Below, piece by piece: positions 28,577 to 38,058 of a stretch of 64,000 bases of DNA. Where the stretch lies: the NCBI RefSeq assembly GCF_030407815.1, contig NZ_JASDCS010000007.1:124001-188000 (forward strand), read 5' to 3'. This DNA comes from Psychrobacter sp. APC 3281. Its GTDB lineage: Bacteria; Pseudomonadota; Gammaproteobacteria; Pseudomonadales; Moraxellaceae. Positions within the stretch are counted from its first letter, which is position 1; each line of letters opens with the position of its first letter. The translations under genes were made by a program, and so were the position numbers. The notes beneath the pieces are model-generated. The model had not been told where the DNA came from. It did no database searches and was given only the letters and a program-made list of their open reading frames with translations.

Positions 28577-29077
28577 ATGAAGCTTTCGACTAAAGTTGCA
28601 GAACTGACTAATATTATTGCCCCTGCCGTGGCCGCTTGTGATGTGTCATTATGGGGTATTGAGTTTGCGCCACAAGGTCGTCGCTCTTTACTACGTATCT
28701 ATATTGAGGCATTGCCAGAAGAGCAAGCCCAAGATAAACAAGTAACGATTGAAGACTGCGCGGCAGTAAACCATCAAGTAAGCGGTATCTTAGAAGTTCA
28801 TGATCCTATCGCTGGTGAGTACATCTTAGAAGTATCTTCACCTGGTTTTGATCGTGCGTTTTTCTCAGATGAGCAAATGCATGCGTATGTTGGTCAAACT
28901 GTGAGCTTGCGTCTGATTCAAGCTATCGGTACAGGCGATCAAAAACGTCGTAAAGCCACAGGTACTTTAGATAGTATTGATGAAAACTCTTTAAAACTGA
29001 CGTCAAGTGATGGCGAGCAGTTTGAGATTGCATTAAGTAATATTGATAAAGCCAATTTGATTTATGAAGATGCCTAG
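28577..29077 (+). CDS. rimP: Ribosome maturation factor RimP
   Basis: RimP assists 30S subunit maturation, with the first gene position in the rimP-nusA-infB operon. The 166-residue protein has the N-terminal alpha-beta domain ('DVSLWGIEFAPQGRRSLLRIYIE'), the 'GEYILEVSSPGFDRAF' motif, and the C-terminal SH3-like domain ('TVSLRLI ... GTLDSIDENSLKL'). A short insertion separates the first two strands ('LPEEQAQDKQ'). The start is ATG 28577 after AAAGAG. Confidence 0.94.
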   Translation: MKLSTKVAELTNIIAPAVAACDVSLWGIEFAPQGRRSLLRIYIEALPEEQAQDKQVTIEDCAAVNHQVSGILEVHDPIAGEYILEVSSPGFDRAFFSDEQMHAYVGQTVSLRLIQAIGTGDQKRRKATGTLDSIDENSLKLTSSDGEQFEIALSNIDKANLIYEDA

Positions 29078-29212
29078 ATTTTTACTAGGGTAACTGTTTA
29101 TAGATAGACAGTTTTATCTTCCAATAGCTTATGTGGCTTATAGCAACTATATAATAGCAGCACCCAAATTATAAAATTTAAGTCAATTAAAAAATGATAG
29201 GACAGGTATAGC

Positions 29213-30697
29213 ATGAGTCGTGAAATCTTAACGGTAGTAGAAACTGTCAGTAATGAAAAGGGCTTAAATCCTGAAGATATCTTTGAAGCAATTGAAGACG
29301 CTTTAGTGGTATCGACTAAAAAGAAAGTATATACCGAGCAGCCAGAAGTGGCTGTACGGGTAGCAATCGACCGTGCAACTGGCGATTACGATACTTATCG
29401 TTACTGGACAGTGGTTGCAGATGAAGACCATGAAATGCCAGCTTGTCAGCTTGCTATCACCGATCTTGATCAGGAAGAATGGTCAATTGGTGATATTAAA
29501 GAAGAGCAAATTGAATCAATCGAATTTGGTCGTATTGCTGCTACTCAAGCCAAACAAGTCATCATCCAAAAGATACGTGAAGCTGAGCGTGCATTAGTTG
29601 CAGACGCTTTCGAGCCACGTGTTGGTGAGATGATGTATGGCGAAGTCAAAAAACAGACTCGTGATGGCTATATCATCGATTTGGGTGACAATGCCGAAGG
29701 TTATTTGTCACGTGATCAAATGTTGCCACGCGAACAACTCCGTGCAAAATCGCGTATCAACGCTATCTTGTACCATGTAAACCGTGAAAACCGCGGTGCA
29801 CAGTTACTGTTATCTCGCACGCATCCTGAAATGCTATCAGCATTGATGCAAAAAGAAGTGCCTGAGATTGCAGAACAAATTATCGAAATTCGTAACGTCG
29901 CTCGTCTGCCAGGTACCCGTGCTAAAATAGCTGTGAAGACCAACGATCATCGTATTGATCCAGTTGGCGCTTGTATCGGTATGCGTGGTACACGTATCCA
30001 AGCAGTACAGCAAGAGCTAGACGGTGAGCGTATTGATGTGGTGGTATGGTCAGATGATCCTGCCCAGTTCATCATCAGCTCTCTAGAGCCTGCTGACGTA
30101 AGCAGTATCATTTTAGATGAAGATACGCAAACAGCAGACATTATCTTTAGCACCAATGATCAATTGGCGCGTGCTATTGGCTCACAAGGCCAAAACGTAC
30201 GTTTAGCGTCTGAATTGACGGGCTATAAGCTGAACATGATGCTCGAAGAAGAGTATCAGCAACGTCAACAAAACGAATCAAAAGCGTTTATTGAATTATT
30301 CTATGAGCGCCTAGAAGTAGATAAAGATTTAGCACAGGCATTGGTTGATATTGGTTTTACCAGTATTGAAGAAGTGGCCTATGTACCAGTTGAGACTTTC
30401 TATGATATCGAAGGTCTAGACGATGAAGCGATTGATATGATTCAAGAGCGTGCTAAAGAAGTCGTCATCGCTGATGAACTGGTCAAACAACAGAACATGA
30501 AAGAGCCAAGTCAAGAGCTTCAAGAGCTTGAAGGTATGACAGTCAGTTGGGCTTATAAAATGGCGCAAAAAGACATCATTACTGTTGATGACTTGGCAGA
30601 ACAAGCCGTCTTCGATCTAGAAGATATCGAAGGATTAGACTCTGAAACTGCAGGAAAACTCATCATGAAAGCTCGGGAATCTTGGTTCGATGAATAA
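29213..30697 (+). CDS. nusA: Transcription termination/antitermination factor NusA
   Basis: NusA binds RNA polymerase and nascent RNA to modulate pausing, termination and antitermination. The 494-residue protein has the N-terminal polymerase-binding domain (about 1-130), S1 domain ('GEMMYGEVKKQTRDGYIIDLG'), two KH domains ('CIGMRGTRIQAVQQEL' and 'IGSQGQNVRLASELTG'), and two acidic C-terminal repeats, the gammaproteobacterial layout. It lies 135 bases after rimP and 148 before infB. Confidence 0.96.
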   Translation: MSREILTVVETVSNEKGLNPEDIFEAIEDALVVSTKKKVYTEQPEVAVRVAIDRATGDYDTYRYWTVVADEDHEMPACQLAITDLDQEEWSIGDIKEEQIESIEFGRIAATQAKQVIIQKIREAERALVADAFEPRVGEMMYGEVKKQTRDGYIIDLGDNAEGYLSRDQMLPREQLRAKSRINAILYHVNRENRGAQLLLSRTHPEMLSALMQKEVPEIAEQIIEIRNVARLPGTRAKIAVKTNDHRIDPVGACIGMRGTRIQAVQQELDGERIDVVVWSDDPAQFIISSLEPADVSSIILDEDTQTADIIFSTNDQLARAIGSQGQNVRLASELTGYKLNMMLEEEYQQRQQNESKAFIELFYERLEVDKDLAQALVDIGFTSIEEVAYVPVETFYDIEGLDDEAIDMIQERAKEVVIADELVKQQNMKEPSQELQELEGMTVSWAYKMAQKDIITVDDLAEQAVFDLEDIEGLDSETAGKLIMKARESWFDE

Positions 30698-30845
30698 GCG
30701 GTAACTGCATATCGCTGTCTTTTGGTGATATGCTATTGAGAATAAAGCGCTGATATCTATTTATAAGTATCAGCCTTAACCCAATCATTTGTAGCCAACA
30801 ACTGAATTGAACATATAGCAAATAATAGACAGTAGGTGATAATAA

Positions 30846-33572
30846 ATGGCAGATAAGACCGTCAAAGAACTAGCAGAAATGGTAGGCAAAACTACAGATG
30901 CTGTAAAGCAGCAATTAGTAGATGCTGGCCTGCCTGCTCGCGCAGAGGATGACCTAGTCACCGAGCTTGAGCAAGAAAAGCTGGTGACGTATTTAAAGCA
31001 AAGTCATGGTCAACAAGAAAAGCGTCGTATTAGTCTTAAGTCTAAGACGACCAGTACTGCACGTGTGACTGGCTCTTCTGGTAAATCTAAGAGCGTCAAT
31101 GTAGAAGTGCGTAAAAAGAAAGTATTTGAAAAGCCTGATCCAGAAAAAATGGCTGAAGAGTTAGCCGCTCGTGAGCAAGCTCTAATTGAGTCTCAAGAAC
31201 GTGCAGCAAAAGAAGCTGAAGAACGCGCCGCTACTAAGAAAAAAGCGGAAGAGCGTCAAGCAGCAACGCTAGCAGCAATGCGCGCAAGCTTAGGCTCTAG
31301 CAAAAAATCAGACGACAAAAATGATGATATTTCTACATCAGTTGTTGTCAAAAAAGGCGGTAAAGCGACGGCTGAAGTTAAGCCTAAAGAGCAGCCGAAG
31401 AAAAAGGTTGCTGCAACTAAGCCTAAAGTTGAAACCGCTGCTGAACGTAAAGCTCGCGAGACTCGTGAGAAAGAAGAAGCGCGTCTGCGTGAAATCGAAC
31501 TAGAAACCCGCCGCACACAAGCTGAAGAAGCGCAAAAGCGTACACTTGAGCAAATGCGCAAAATGGCTGGTAAATATACAGATCGTGAACCTGTTACTGA
31601 AGTACGTAAAGATGAGCCATTGGCTGAAGGTTTGGTTGGTGATGCACTAGAAGAGTCTTTCGAAAAAGAGCGTCGCGAAATCAAACGTGGTTCGAACAGT
31701 ACTGGTACTCGTGGTCGTCGTCGTAAGAACCAAGATGAGCGTGAAATAAAAAACCGCAAAAACGGTTTGCGTTCAACTCAAGCATCACAGCATAAGTTTG
31801 AAAAACCTGTTGAAAAAATCGTTTATGATGTCGAGATTAGTGAGCAAATTTCAGTTGCCGATCTTGCACAGCGTATGGCGGTTAAAGCTCGCGAAGTAAC
31901 CAAATTACTCATGAAAATGGGTGAAATGGCTCGTGAGTCAGATACGATTGATCAAGCAACCGCAAGCTTGCTTGTTGAAGAAATGGGCCACAACCCAGTA
32001 CCAGTTAGTGATACTAAAGTTGAAGACGACTTACAGTACGCAGTTGATGAGCGTAGTAGCAACATCCAGACTCGTCCACCAGTAGTGACTATCATGGGTC
32101 ACGTTGATCATGGTAAAACCTCACTACTAGATAAAATTCGTGAAACGAAAGTTGCGAATGGCGAAGCGGGCGGCATTACACAGCATATCGGTGCTTATCA
32201 TGTAAAAACTGATCGCGGCGTTATTACTTTCCTTGATACTCCAGGTCACGCAGCGTTTAGCGCAATGCGTTCACGTGGTGCTCAAGCGACTGATATCGTT
32301 GTATTGGTTGTTGCAGCTGACGATGGCATGATGCCACAAACAGCAGAAGCAATTGATCATGCACGTGCAGCGGGTACGCCAATCATTGTTGCTATCAACA
32401 AAATGGATAAGCCAGGTGCTGATCCTGACCGTGTTCTTAATGAATTAACGACGAAAGAAGTTGTTTCAGAAGAATGGGGCGGCGATACACCAATGGCTCG
32501 TATCTCGGCCAAAACAGGCGAAGGTATCGAAGACTTACTAGAATTCATTAGCTTACAAGCTGAGTTAATGGAACTAGAAGCGCCACTAGACGGAGCTGCT
32601 CAGGGTGTGGTTATTGAGTCAAGACTTGAAAAAGGTCGTGGCCCTGTCGTTAGTGTCCTAGTGAAAAAAGGGACATTGAAACAAGGCGACTTGGTTCTAG
32701 CTGGTGAGCACTATGGTAAAGTTCGTGCATTGACTGATGAGCATGGCCAACGTATCAAGTCAGCTGGTCCTTCTATTCCTGTAGAGATTTTAGGTCTGCC
32801 TGAAACACCTGCTGCTGGTAGCGAATTCCTAGTTGTAACGGATGAGAAAAAAGCTCGTGAAGTTGCGGACTTTAGAACCAACCGTGAGCGTGAGCGTCAA
32901 CTTGAGCGTCAGAATGCCATGCGTTTAGAAAGCATGTTTGACCAGATGGGCCAAGGCGATGTGTCATTCTTGAATATCGTACTAAAAACAGACGTACGTG
33001 GTTCACTAGAAGCACTACTAGCTGCTCTAAATGAATTGTCTACTGATGAAGTAAAAGTCAGAGTAATCAGTTCAGGCGTTGGTCCTATCTCTGAGTCCGA
33101 CGTAACCCTGGCAGAGTCTAGTGAAGCGGTACTGTTAGGCTTCAACGTTCGTGCAGATGCTACCGCACGCCGCAAAGCAGACACTGCTAACATGGATATT
33201 CGCTACTATAGCGTAATCTATGGTTTGATCGATGATGTTAAATCAGCAATGAGCGGTATGCTTGCTCCTGAACATCGTGAGAAAATCCTTGGTGTTGCAG
33301 ACGTTCGTGAAGTATTCCGTTCTAGTAAGTTCGGTGCTGCTGCTGGTTGTATGGTTGTTGAAGGTACAATCTATCGCAACAAACCTATCCGCGTATTGCG
33401 TGATGACCAAGTTATCTTTACTGGTCAATTGCAATCATTACGTCGCTATAAAGAAGACGTTAATGAAGTACGTACTGGTATGGAATGTGGTCTGGCCGTT
33501 CGTGGTTATGATGTTGAAGCTGGCGATAAGATCGAAGTCTTTGAAATCCAAGAGTTCGCACGTACTATCTAA
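30846..33572 (+). CDS. infB: Translation initiation factor IF-2
   Basis: IF-2 is the GTPase that delivers initiator tRNA to the 30S subunit. The 908-residue protein has an N-terminal IF2_N domain (1-55), a long charged Lys/Glu/Arg helical linker, a second IF2_N domain (about 320-370), the G domain with '[15 protein letters not shown]', 'DTPGHAAF' and 'NKMDKPG', then domains II-IV and the C-terminal fMet-tRNA-binding barrel ('[11 protein letters not shown]'). The start follows GTAGGTGATAATAA. Internal starts that give shorter IF2 forms are possible but none is obvious. Confidence 0.96.
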   Translation: MADKTVKELAEMVGKTTDAVKQQLVDAGLPARAEDDLVTELEQEKLVTYLKQSHGQQEKRRISLKSKTTSTARVTGSSGKSKSVNVEVRKKKVFEKPDPEKMAEELAAREQALIESQERAAKEAEERAATKKKAEERQAATLAAMRASLGSSKKSDDKNDDISTSVVVKKGGKATAEVKPKEQPKKKVAATKPKVETAAERKARETREKEEARLREIELETRRTQAEEAQKRTLEQMRKMAGKYTDREPVTEVRKDEPLAEGLVGDALEESFEKERREIKRGSNSTGTRGRRRKNQDEREIKNRKNGLRSTQASQHKFEKPVEKIVYDVEISEQISVADLAQRMAVKAREVTKLLMKMGEMARESDTIDQATASLLVEEMGHNPVPVSDTKVEDDLQYAVDERSSNIQTRPPVVTIMGHVDHGKTSLLDKIRETKVANGEAGGITQHIGAYHVKTDRGVITFLDTPGHAAFSAMRSRGAQATDIVVLVVAADDGMMPQTAEAIDHARAAGTPIIVAINKMDKPGADPDRVLNELTTKEVVSEEWGGDTPMARISAKTGEGIEDLLEFISLQAELMELEAPLDGAAQGVVIESRLEKGRGPVVSVLVKKGTLKQGDLVLAGEHYGKVRALTDEHGQRIKSAGPSIPVEILGLPETPAAGSEFLVVTDEKKAREVADFRTNRERERQLERQNAMRLESMFDQMGQGDVSFLNIVLKTDVRGSLEALLAALNELSTDEVKVRVISSGVGPISESDVTLAESSEAVLLGFNVRADATARRKADTANMDIRYYSVIYGLIDDVKSAMSGMLAPEHREKILGVADVREVFRSSKFGAAAGCMVVEGTIYRNKPIRVLRDDQVIFTGQLQSLRRYKEDVNEVRTGMECGLAVRGYDVEAGDKIEVFEIQEFARTI

Positions 33573-33660
33573 AGCTGCTGTCCGATAGCAGAGTATGTAT
33601 TAATGCAATATGCGCAATTCGCTGAGCTGTTTAGATACTTTGCTAATATTCAGCTGTACT

Positions 33661-33697
33661 TAGGCCTAACAGGTACATCCTGCTAGGCCTTTTTTAG
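33661..33697 (+). terminator. Terminator between infB and rbfA
   Basis: AGGCCTAACAGG pairs with CCTGCTAGGCCT (one mismatch) around a 5-base loop, followed by a T6 run. This lies within what is usually one operon, so it may attenuate expression of rbfA-truB or an extra promoter may follow. Confidence 0.85.
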
Positions 33698-33773
33698 CAC
33701 ATATCAGTGCAACATATATTAATCAGCAGACTTATACAGTAATAAAATAAGCCCATTAAAGTAAGGTAACAAC

Positions 33774-34163
33774 ATGAACCAACGTTTACAAAGATTGTCG
33801 GATCAGATTCAGCGTGAGCTTGCTGTTCTTATTCGCGATGAAGTCAATGACCCTCGTCTAACTGGTTTTGTCACGATCTCTAGTGTCAAAGTTAGCCCAG
33901 ATTTAGGTTATGCGGACGTCTATGTCACTATCATGGAGCCTGAGCTCAATGATGCTATGAACAAGACCAATCATGAAGAAAGCATCAAAGTATTGAATAA
34001 AGCGGCAGGATTCTTACGTACGGAACTAAGCCATAGCTTAAAGACACGTACTACGCCGCGCTTACGTTTTCATTATGATGAAGTGACTGCTCGTGGTAAC
34101 TACATGATGGACTTGATTAGTAAGGCCGTGACTAAAACTGAGCAAAACGAGAATGACGAGTAA
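33774..34163 (+). CDS. rbfA: Ribosome-binding factor A
   Basis: RbfA is a KH-fold 30S assembly factor that acts on the 5' helix of 16S rRNA and is important in the cold in E. coli. The 129-residue protein has the family start 'RLQRLSDQIQRELAVLIRDEVNDPR', 'GFVTISSVKVSPDLGYADVYV' and 'LNKAAGFLRTELSHSLKTRTTPRLRFHYD'. The ribosome site is AAGGTAACAAC. truB follows 9 bases later. Confidence 0.94.
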   Translation: MNQRLQRLSDQIQRELAVLIRDEVNDPRLTGFVTISSVKVSPDLGYADVYVTIMEPELNDAMNKTNHEESIKVLNKAAGFLRTELSHSLKTRTTPRLRFHYDEVTARGNYMMDLISKAVTKTEQNENDE

Positions 34164-34172
34164 ATTATTATT

Positions 34173-35264
34173 ATGTCTATAGCGTCTAAGCAAGTTGATA
34201 AACCAGCCAATAAAGTACCTGAAAAAGTAAAAGTTTCAGGTGTCATATTGGTGGATAAACCCAAAGGTATGACCTCGCAGCAAGTCGTGTCAAAAGTGAA
34301 GTATTTATTTAAATCACCGATACACGATAGTAAAAAGGCAGGACATACAGGAACGCTTGATCCGATGGCAACTGGCCTGTTGCCTATTTGCTTGGGTGAA
34401 GCCACCAAGTTTAGCCATTATCAACTGGATGCTGATAAATCTTATCAAGCGACTATCTTGTTAGGTAGTCAAACCGATACTGGTGATGCTGATGGCCAAA
34501 TCGTAACGCAGGCTTCTATTCCAGTATTTGACGAAGCATCATTAGCGACTATTGCACAGCAGTTTTTGGGTACTCAGCAGCAGATACCACCGATGTACTC
34601 AGCGCTAAAAAAAAATGGCAAAAAACTGTACGAATATGCCCGCGCGGGCATTGAGGTTGATAGACCACCTAGAGATATTACGATTAAAGCAATCAATCTA
34701 CAGATGATAGATGATACCCAGATTAATCTAACGGTTACTTGTACGAAAGGTACTTACGTACGTGTATTAGCGGAAGATATTGCGAAGCAGCTAGGTACGC
34801 TAGGACATTTGACGGCATTACGTCGTACACAAGTAGGGAACTTCAGCATTGATGATGCGCTTGCTTTATCATCATTAGAAGAGCATGGTCTAGAGGAGCG
34901 TCAGTCTTGGCTGCTGCCTATCGATGCTTGTATTGATATCGATGCTGAACTAACGCTGACAGAGGAGCAATGCGCCCGTGTACATATGGGACAGCGCTTA
35001 AACGTATTTGATGAGCTAATAGGTAAGCTCAAAGATTATGTTGTTAATATGGTTTCTAACCAGCTGTCTAATGATAGTTCTGTCGGTATTGATGGTGACG
35101 CTAGTATCAATGGTAAAACTGATACTGATCTTGATGCGCCTCAGCTCCTAGAGCACGAAATACCAGTTGATATACGTTTACTTAATGAGCAAGGAGAATT
35201 TCTTGGTTTGGGGTCTGTGAGCTTAAACGGACGTTTACAACCTAAGAAATTGATTCAGCGCTAA
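34173..35264 (+). CDS. truB: tRNA pseudouridine-55 synthase TruB
   Basis: TruB makes pseudouridine 55 in the T loop of tRNAs. The 363-residue enzyme has the catalytic Asp in 'GHTGTLDPMATGLLPICLG', 'IPPMYSALKKNGKKLYEYARAG' and 'CTKGTYVRVLAEDIA'. The C-terminal region contains an extra acidic Ser/Asn/Asp-rich insertion (about residues 295-330), making it longer than E. coli TruB (314). It follows rbfA by 9 bases and ends the operon with a terminator. Confidence 0.94.
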   Translation: MSIASKQVDKPANKVPEKVKVSGVILVDKPKGMTSQQVVSKVKYLFKSPIHDSKKAGHTGTLDPMATGLLPICLGEATKFSHYQLDADKSYQATILLGSQTDTGDADGQIVTQASIPVFDEASLATIAQQFLGTQQQIPPMYSALKKNGKKLYEYARAGIEVDRPPRDITIKAINLQMIDDTQINLTVTCTKGTYVRVLAEDIAKQLGTLGHLTALRRTQVGNFSIDDALALSSLEEHGLEERQSWLLPIDACIDIDAELTLTEEQCARVHMGQRLNVFDELIGKLKDYVVNMVSNQLSNDSSVGIDGDASINGKTDTDLDAPQLLEHEIPVDIRLLNEQGEFLGLGSVSLNGRLQPKKLIQR

Positions 35265-35650
35265 TAGTGACGTTTTCATCAATGTTACTTAAATAGAGAA
35301 ACTACCACCTAACGTTGGCCTGATTTACTAATAGTTTACACTAATCACATACCGTCACATTTTATTGCAGGTTTCGCCTATGGTGACACCTGTTTTTTTT
35401 GTATTCTAGATTCATCAGATAGGGAATGCTGAGTTAAAAAATAAAACGGATAAATATTATAAGAATAAGAAATTGCTATAAAGCAAATAATTAAAATAAT
35501 AGACAATTAGAAGTAAAAACCGATGCCAAAAGGATGCATTTAAATAAAAATAAAATAGTTCAAAGGAAAATATACTACCGAACAATAATAAAACTAACTT
35601 ATAAAAATATACTGACTCACAAAAAATAATAGATAAGAAGAAGGAAAGTT
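35265..35650. other. AT-rich region between truB and DJ-1 gene
   Basis: A 386-base spacer. The first part holds the truB terminator; the remaining 250 bases are A-rich on the plus strand with no supported coding region. It presumably carries the promoter of the DJ-1/PfpI gene. Confidence 0.45.
35368..35400 (+). terminator. Terminator after truB
   Basis: CAGGT...ACCTG with inner TCGCC/GGTGA pairing and one mismatch is followed by a T8 run. Confidence 0.85.
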
Positions 35651-36175
35651 ATGAAAACGATCGCTTTTTTACTACATAATCACTTCGAACAAGCAGAGTA
35701 CGAAGACGTCAATAATCAGCTAAAAGATAAGGGCTATAAAACACTTCTCATAACAACAAATGATAAGAAAGAAGTGCAAGCCATGCAGCAGGACGTAGAT
35801 AAGAGTGATACTTTTACTGCTGATATCTTTGCGGAAGATGCCAACGTCTCTGACTATGATGCATTGGTGTTACCAGGTGGTACTGTGAACGCTGATACTA
35901 TTCGTGGTAATGAAAAGGCTCATCAAATTATCAATGCTATTAATGAAGCAGGAAAGCCATTAGCTGTTATTTGCCATGCTCCTTGGGTTCTCATCAATAC
36001 AGGTATTGCTAAAGGCAAGACCCTTACCGCTTATCCTACTTTGCAACTAGATTTAGAAAATGCTGGAGCAAACTACGTAGATAAGACAGTACAAGTAGAT
36101 GGTAATCTTATTACTTCGCGTAACCCAGATGATATACCCAATTTTGTTGATGCTATAGATAAAGCATTATCTTAG
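35651..36175 (+). CDS. DJ-1/PfpI family protein
   Basis: This 174-residue protein belongs to the type 1 glutamine amidotransferase-like DJ-1/PfpI family, whose members act as glyoxalases, deglycases or stress chaperones. Family features are 'FLLHNHFEQAEYED' with the conserved Glu, 'YDALVLPGGTVNAD', the nucleophile elbow 'AVICHAPWVLIN' with Cys followed by His, and 'TLTAYPTLQLDLENAGANYVD'. Closest in pattern to PfpI/YhbO-type proteins. The start has a strong AAGGAAAG ribosome site. Two small acidic ORFs follow on the same strand, so all three may be co-expressed under stress. Confidence 0.88.
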   Translation: MKTIAFLLHNHFEQAEYEDVNNQLKDKGYKTLLITTNDKKEVQAMQQDVDKSDTFTADIFAEDANVSDYDALVLPGGTVNADTIRGNEKAHQIINAINEAGKPLAVICHAPWVLINTGIAKGKTLTAYPTLQLDLENAGANYVDKTVQVDGNLITSRNPDDIPNFVDAIDKALS

Positions 36176-36268
36176 GATTTTGAACTCTAACTAAAAATTT
36201 TTAATTAAGTACTATTAGATTTCAACTCTATACAACTAATATTTATAACCATAACTAAGGAAAATACT

Positions 36269-36430
36269 ATGTCAAACTCTAACCCAAATGATACTAAGCT
36301 TGAGCAACAACGTTCTGATTCAGCAGAAGCGGCGCTTAAAGGTCAAACTGAAGACAATCATAATGAAAATAGTGAAGCAGCAGCAGAACGTATCGCAGCT
36401 AACTTAGAAAATGCGAAAGAAGACAAGTAG
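36269..36430 (+). CDS. Small acidic hydrophilic protein, 53 residues
   Basis: A short frame of 53 codons starts at ATG after AACTAAGGAAAATACT, a good ribosome site. The product is Asn, Glu, Asp, Ala and Lys-rich, without hydrophobic runs or cysteines, so likely disordered or simple-helix. It starts Met-Ser-Asn-Ser-Asn-Pro-Asn. The codon choice and spacing look coding. I do not recognise a family. It lies 93 bases after the DJ-1 gene and 113 bases before a similar small frame. Confidence 0.65.
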   Translation: MSNSNPNDTKLEQQRSDSAEAALKGQTEDNHNENSEAAAERIAANLENAKEDK

Positions 36431-36543
36431 GTTTTTAATATGCCACCTGTAATAGGTGGCATTAATATGTTTATAGTTTGCACGTCTTATGATCGATGAG
36501 TGCAATTAAAGTTAGTCCACAAAATAATAATTCAGGAGCTAAT

Positions 36544-36720
36544 ATGAGTAATTCACCGAACAATATGGACGAGCAGGAAAAAGAGATTGAAAAGCTTGCA
36601 GAAGAAATCAATCCAAGTGAGCATACTGCCCCAGAAAGTCTAGCGGAAGTGACTACTGCCACGCCTCTTGAAGATGATGAGCTAGGCGGCAATGCGAAAG
36701 AAGCTGATGTTAATAAGTAG
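36544..36720 (+). CDS. Small acidic hydrophilic protein, 58 residues
   Basis: The product is 58 residues, Glu/Asp/Asn-rich, with no membrane segment. I choose ATG 36544, preceded by AGGAGCTAAT, over the longer frame from 36496. It starts Met-Ser-Asn-Ser-Pro-Asn-Asn, close to the previous small ORF, and ends in Glu-Ala-Asp-Val-Asn-Lys. It may be a paralogue or a convergent low-complexity sequence. No known family. Confidence 0.65.
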   Translation: MSNSPNNMDEQEKEIEKLAEEINPSEHTAPESLAEVTTATPLEDDELGGNAKEADVNK

Positions 36721-36802
36721 TCTGCTTAGGTAGGATCTCAATAGATAATTATCTATCAAATACTAGCTACTAGAAATTGAATGTCGCTTTACAAGTATTA
36801 TG

Positions 36803-36831
36803 AAAAACTGCTGCTAGTTCAGCAGTTTTTT
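36803..36831 (+). terminator. Terminator before rpsO promoter
   Basis: AAAAACTGCTG pairs perfectly with CAGCAGTTTTT around a 6-base loop, with T-run. Confidence 0.85.
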
Positions 36832-36839
36832 GTTATAAT
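36831..36839 (+). promoter_or_regulatory. Extended -10 promoter for rpsO
   Basis: TGT then TATAAT (36834-36839) forms a textbook extended -10 element. It abuts the T-tract of the terminator just upstream; no good -35 is seen, as expected for an extended -10 promoter. Confidence 0.6.
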
Positions 36840-37102
36840 TACCCCCACATTTAAATTAGGTTTTGGATGATGTACTGTAGTTAGCCCATTACTTTGATTA
36901 AGTAGTGCTATAGCTAAATGCAATGTACGATTCAAAACATACTAAATGGTTGTTAACTGAGCTTGTCGTACACTAGGTCAACTCTAGTAATGCAGGGTTG
37001 TCCTGAATGGCGTACAGGTTATTTTATTTATTATTCTATTGCTTTAATACTGACTCAAATTGCAGCCTGTATTTAAAGTTTTTAGCATTGCCGGAGATAT
37101 TT

Positions 37103-37369
37103 ATGCTAACTAATACCGATCGTGAACAAATCATCGCTCAATACCAACGTGGCGAAAATGACACTGGTTCTCCAGAAGTTCAAGTAGCTTTGTTGAGTGC
37201 TCGTATCAATGATTTGCAGAACCACTTTAAAGCACACAAAGCTGACCATCATAGCCGTCGCGGTCTTATCCGTATGGTTAACACGCGTCGTAAACTGCTT
37301 GATTACTTAAAAGGTAAAGACCTTGGTCGTTACACTACTCTAATCAGCCAGTTAGGTCTACGTCGTTAA
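37103..37369 (+). CDS. rpsO: 30S ribosomal protein S15
   Basis: S15 is a primary binding protein of the 16S rRNA central domain. The 88-residue sequence '[38 protein letters not shown]' and '[25 protein letters not shown]' is canonical. The frame extends upstream to 37007, but ATG 37103 after GGAGATATTT is the family start. A terminator follows, then pnp 690 bases downstream, the conserved rpsO-pnp order. Confidence 0.97.
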   Translation: MLTNTDREQIIAQYQRGENDTGSPEVQVALLSARINDLQNHFKAHKADHHSRRGLIRMVNTRRKLLDYLKGKDLGRYTTLISQLGLRR

Positions 37370-37456
37370 TCTAACGACAATAGTACGAGTGGATGCTGAA
37401 TTTTTCGCTAAATCGCTTGGAACTTGTTTGTTATTATCGATAAAATAGATTTTTCC

Positions 37457-37491
37457 AAAAACGGTGTGGAATAGTTTCACGCCGTTTTTTT
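37457..37491 (+). terminator. Terminator after rpsO
   Basis: AAAAACGGTGTGGA pairs with TTTCACGCCGTTTT (one G-T and minor mismatch), followed by a T7 run. Confidence 0.85.
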
Positions 37492-37995
37492 ATGCTTATT
37501 CGTTTTAGATACAGTGCTCAAATAGTAAGAGCTATAACTCCTTCTATAAAATAGCTAAGAGGAATATTGGTATAAACTGTACTAATCAAGCCTCAAATGC
37601 GACATTTTCTGACGATAATTGCGCTACTGTGCAATTAATTGGTCAATGGCTATAAATCACTGTAAAATAATGCCTTGTGAGTTTGATAGCGCATCTGCTA
37701 CAGATATGGCGATTATTGATAAAATACTTATTATTTGGCTTGGTAATCGGCGCAGATAGCTGATATTTGAAACCTAGAAAATAGCCTGTAGGGTTTTTAG
37801 CATCGAAGTCTTTTGACTTAATGTCTTTTTGATAGTATTTATAGTAAAGCCAAAATTGCACGACCGAATATACATAATAGTACGATGTCTAACTCAGGCA
37901 AATATATGAGATAACCAAGTAACGTTATTGGCATTGGTTGCGATGATTTTTAATAGAAAACATGTCAACTGATAGCCATATACACAGAATTTTAA

Positions 37996-38038
37996 TGACA
38001 GGTATCAGCTTTTTTTGACGCTGATATCAGTTTTGTCA
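37996..38038 (+). promoter_or_regulatory. Hairpin in pnp leader
   Basis: Outer arms TGACA/TGTCA and inner arms TATCAGC/GCTGATA form a two-part stem ending 20 bases before the pnp start. In E. coli an RNase III-processed leader stem lets PNPase autoregulate its own mRNA; this could serve the same role. That is inference. Confidence 0.45.
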
Positions 38039-38058
38039 GTCAACATTAGGAAGATTAT

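Larger units (their letters stand above)
36721..37102 (+). other. rpsO leader region
   Basis: Between the small ORF and rpsO. It holds the terminator at 36803, an overlapping extended -10 promoter, and then about 255 bases of leader before rpsO. In E. coli the S15 message is autoregulated by S15 binding a leader pseudoknot; this leader is long enough for such a structure, but I cannot confirm a fold by eye. Confidence 0.4.
37370..38058. other. rpsO-pnp intergenic region
   Basis: A 689-base spacer, longer than in E. coli. It contains the rpsO terminator, an AT-rich stretch with no supported gene, and a hairpin just upstream of pnp. A 72-codon minus-strand frame (37643-37861) is not convincing: it has no ribosome site and no family resemblance. 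Confidence 0.5.

Noticed and set aside
31256..31759. 167-codon minus-strand ORF within infB
   Set aside because: Antisense to the charged IF-2 linker, whose codon bias creates long Ser/Arg-rich open frames.
37643..37861. 72-codon minus-strand ORF between rpsO and pnp
   Set aside because: No ribosome site, no recognisable domain, and opposite in direction to both flanking genes.
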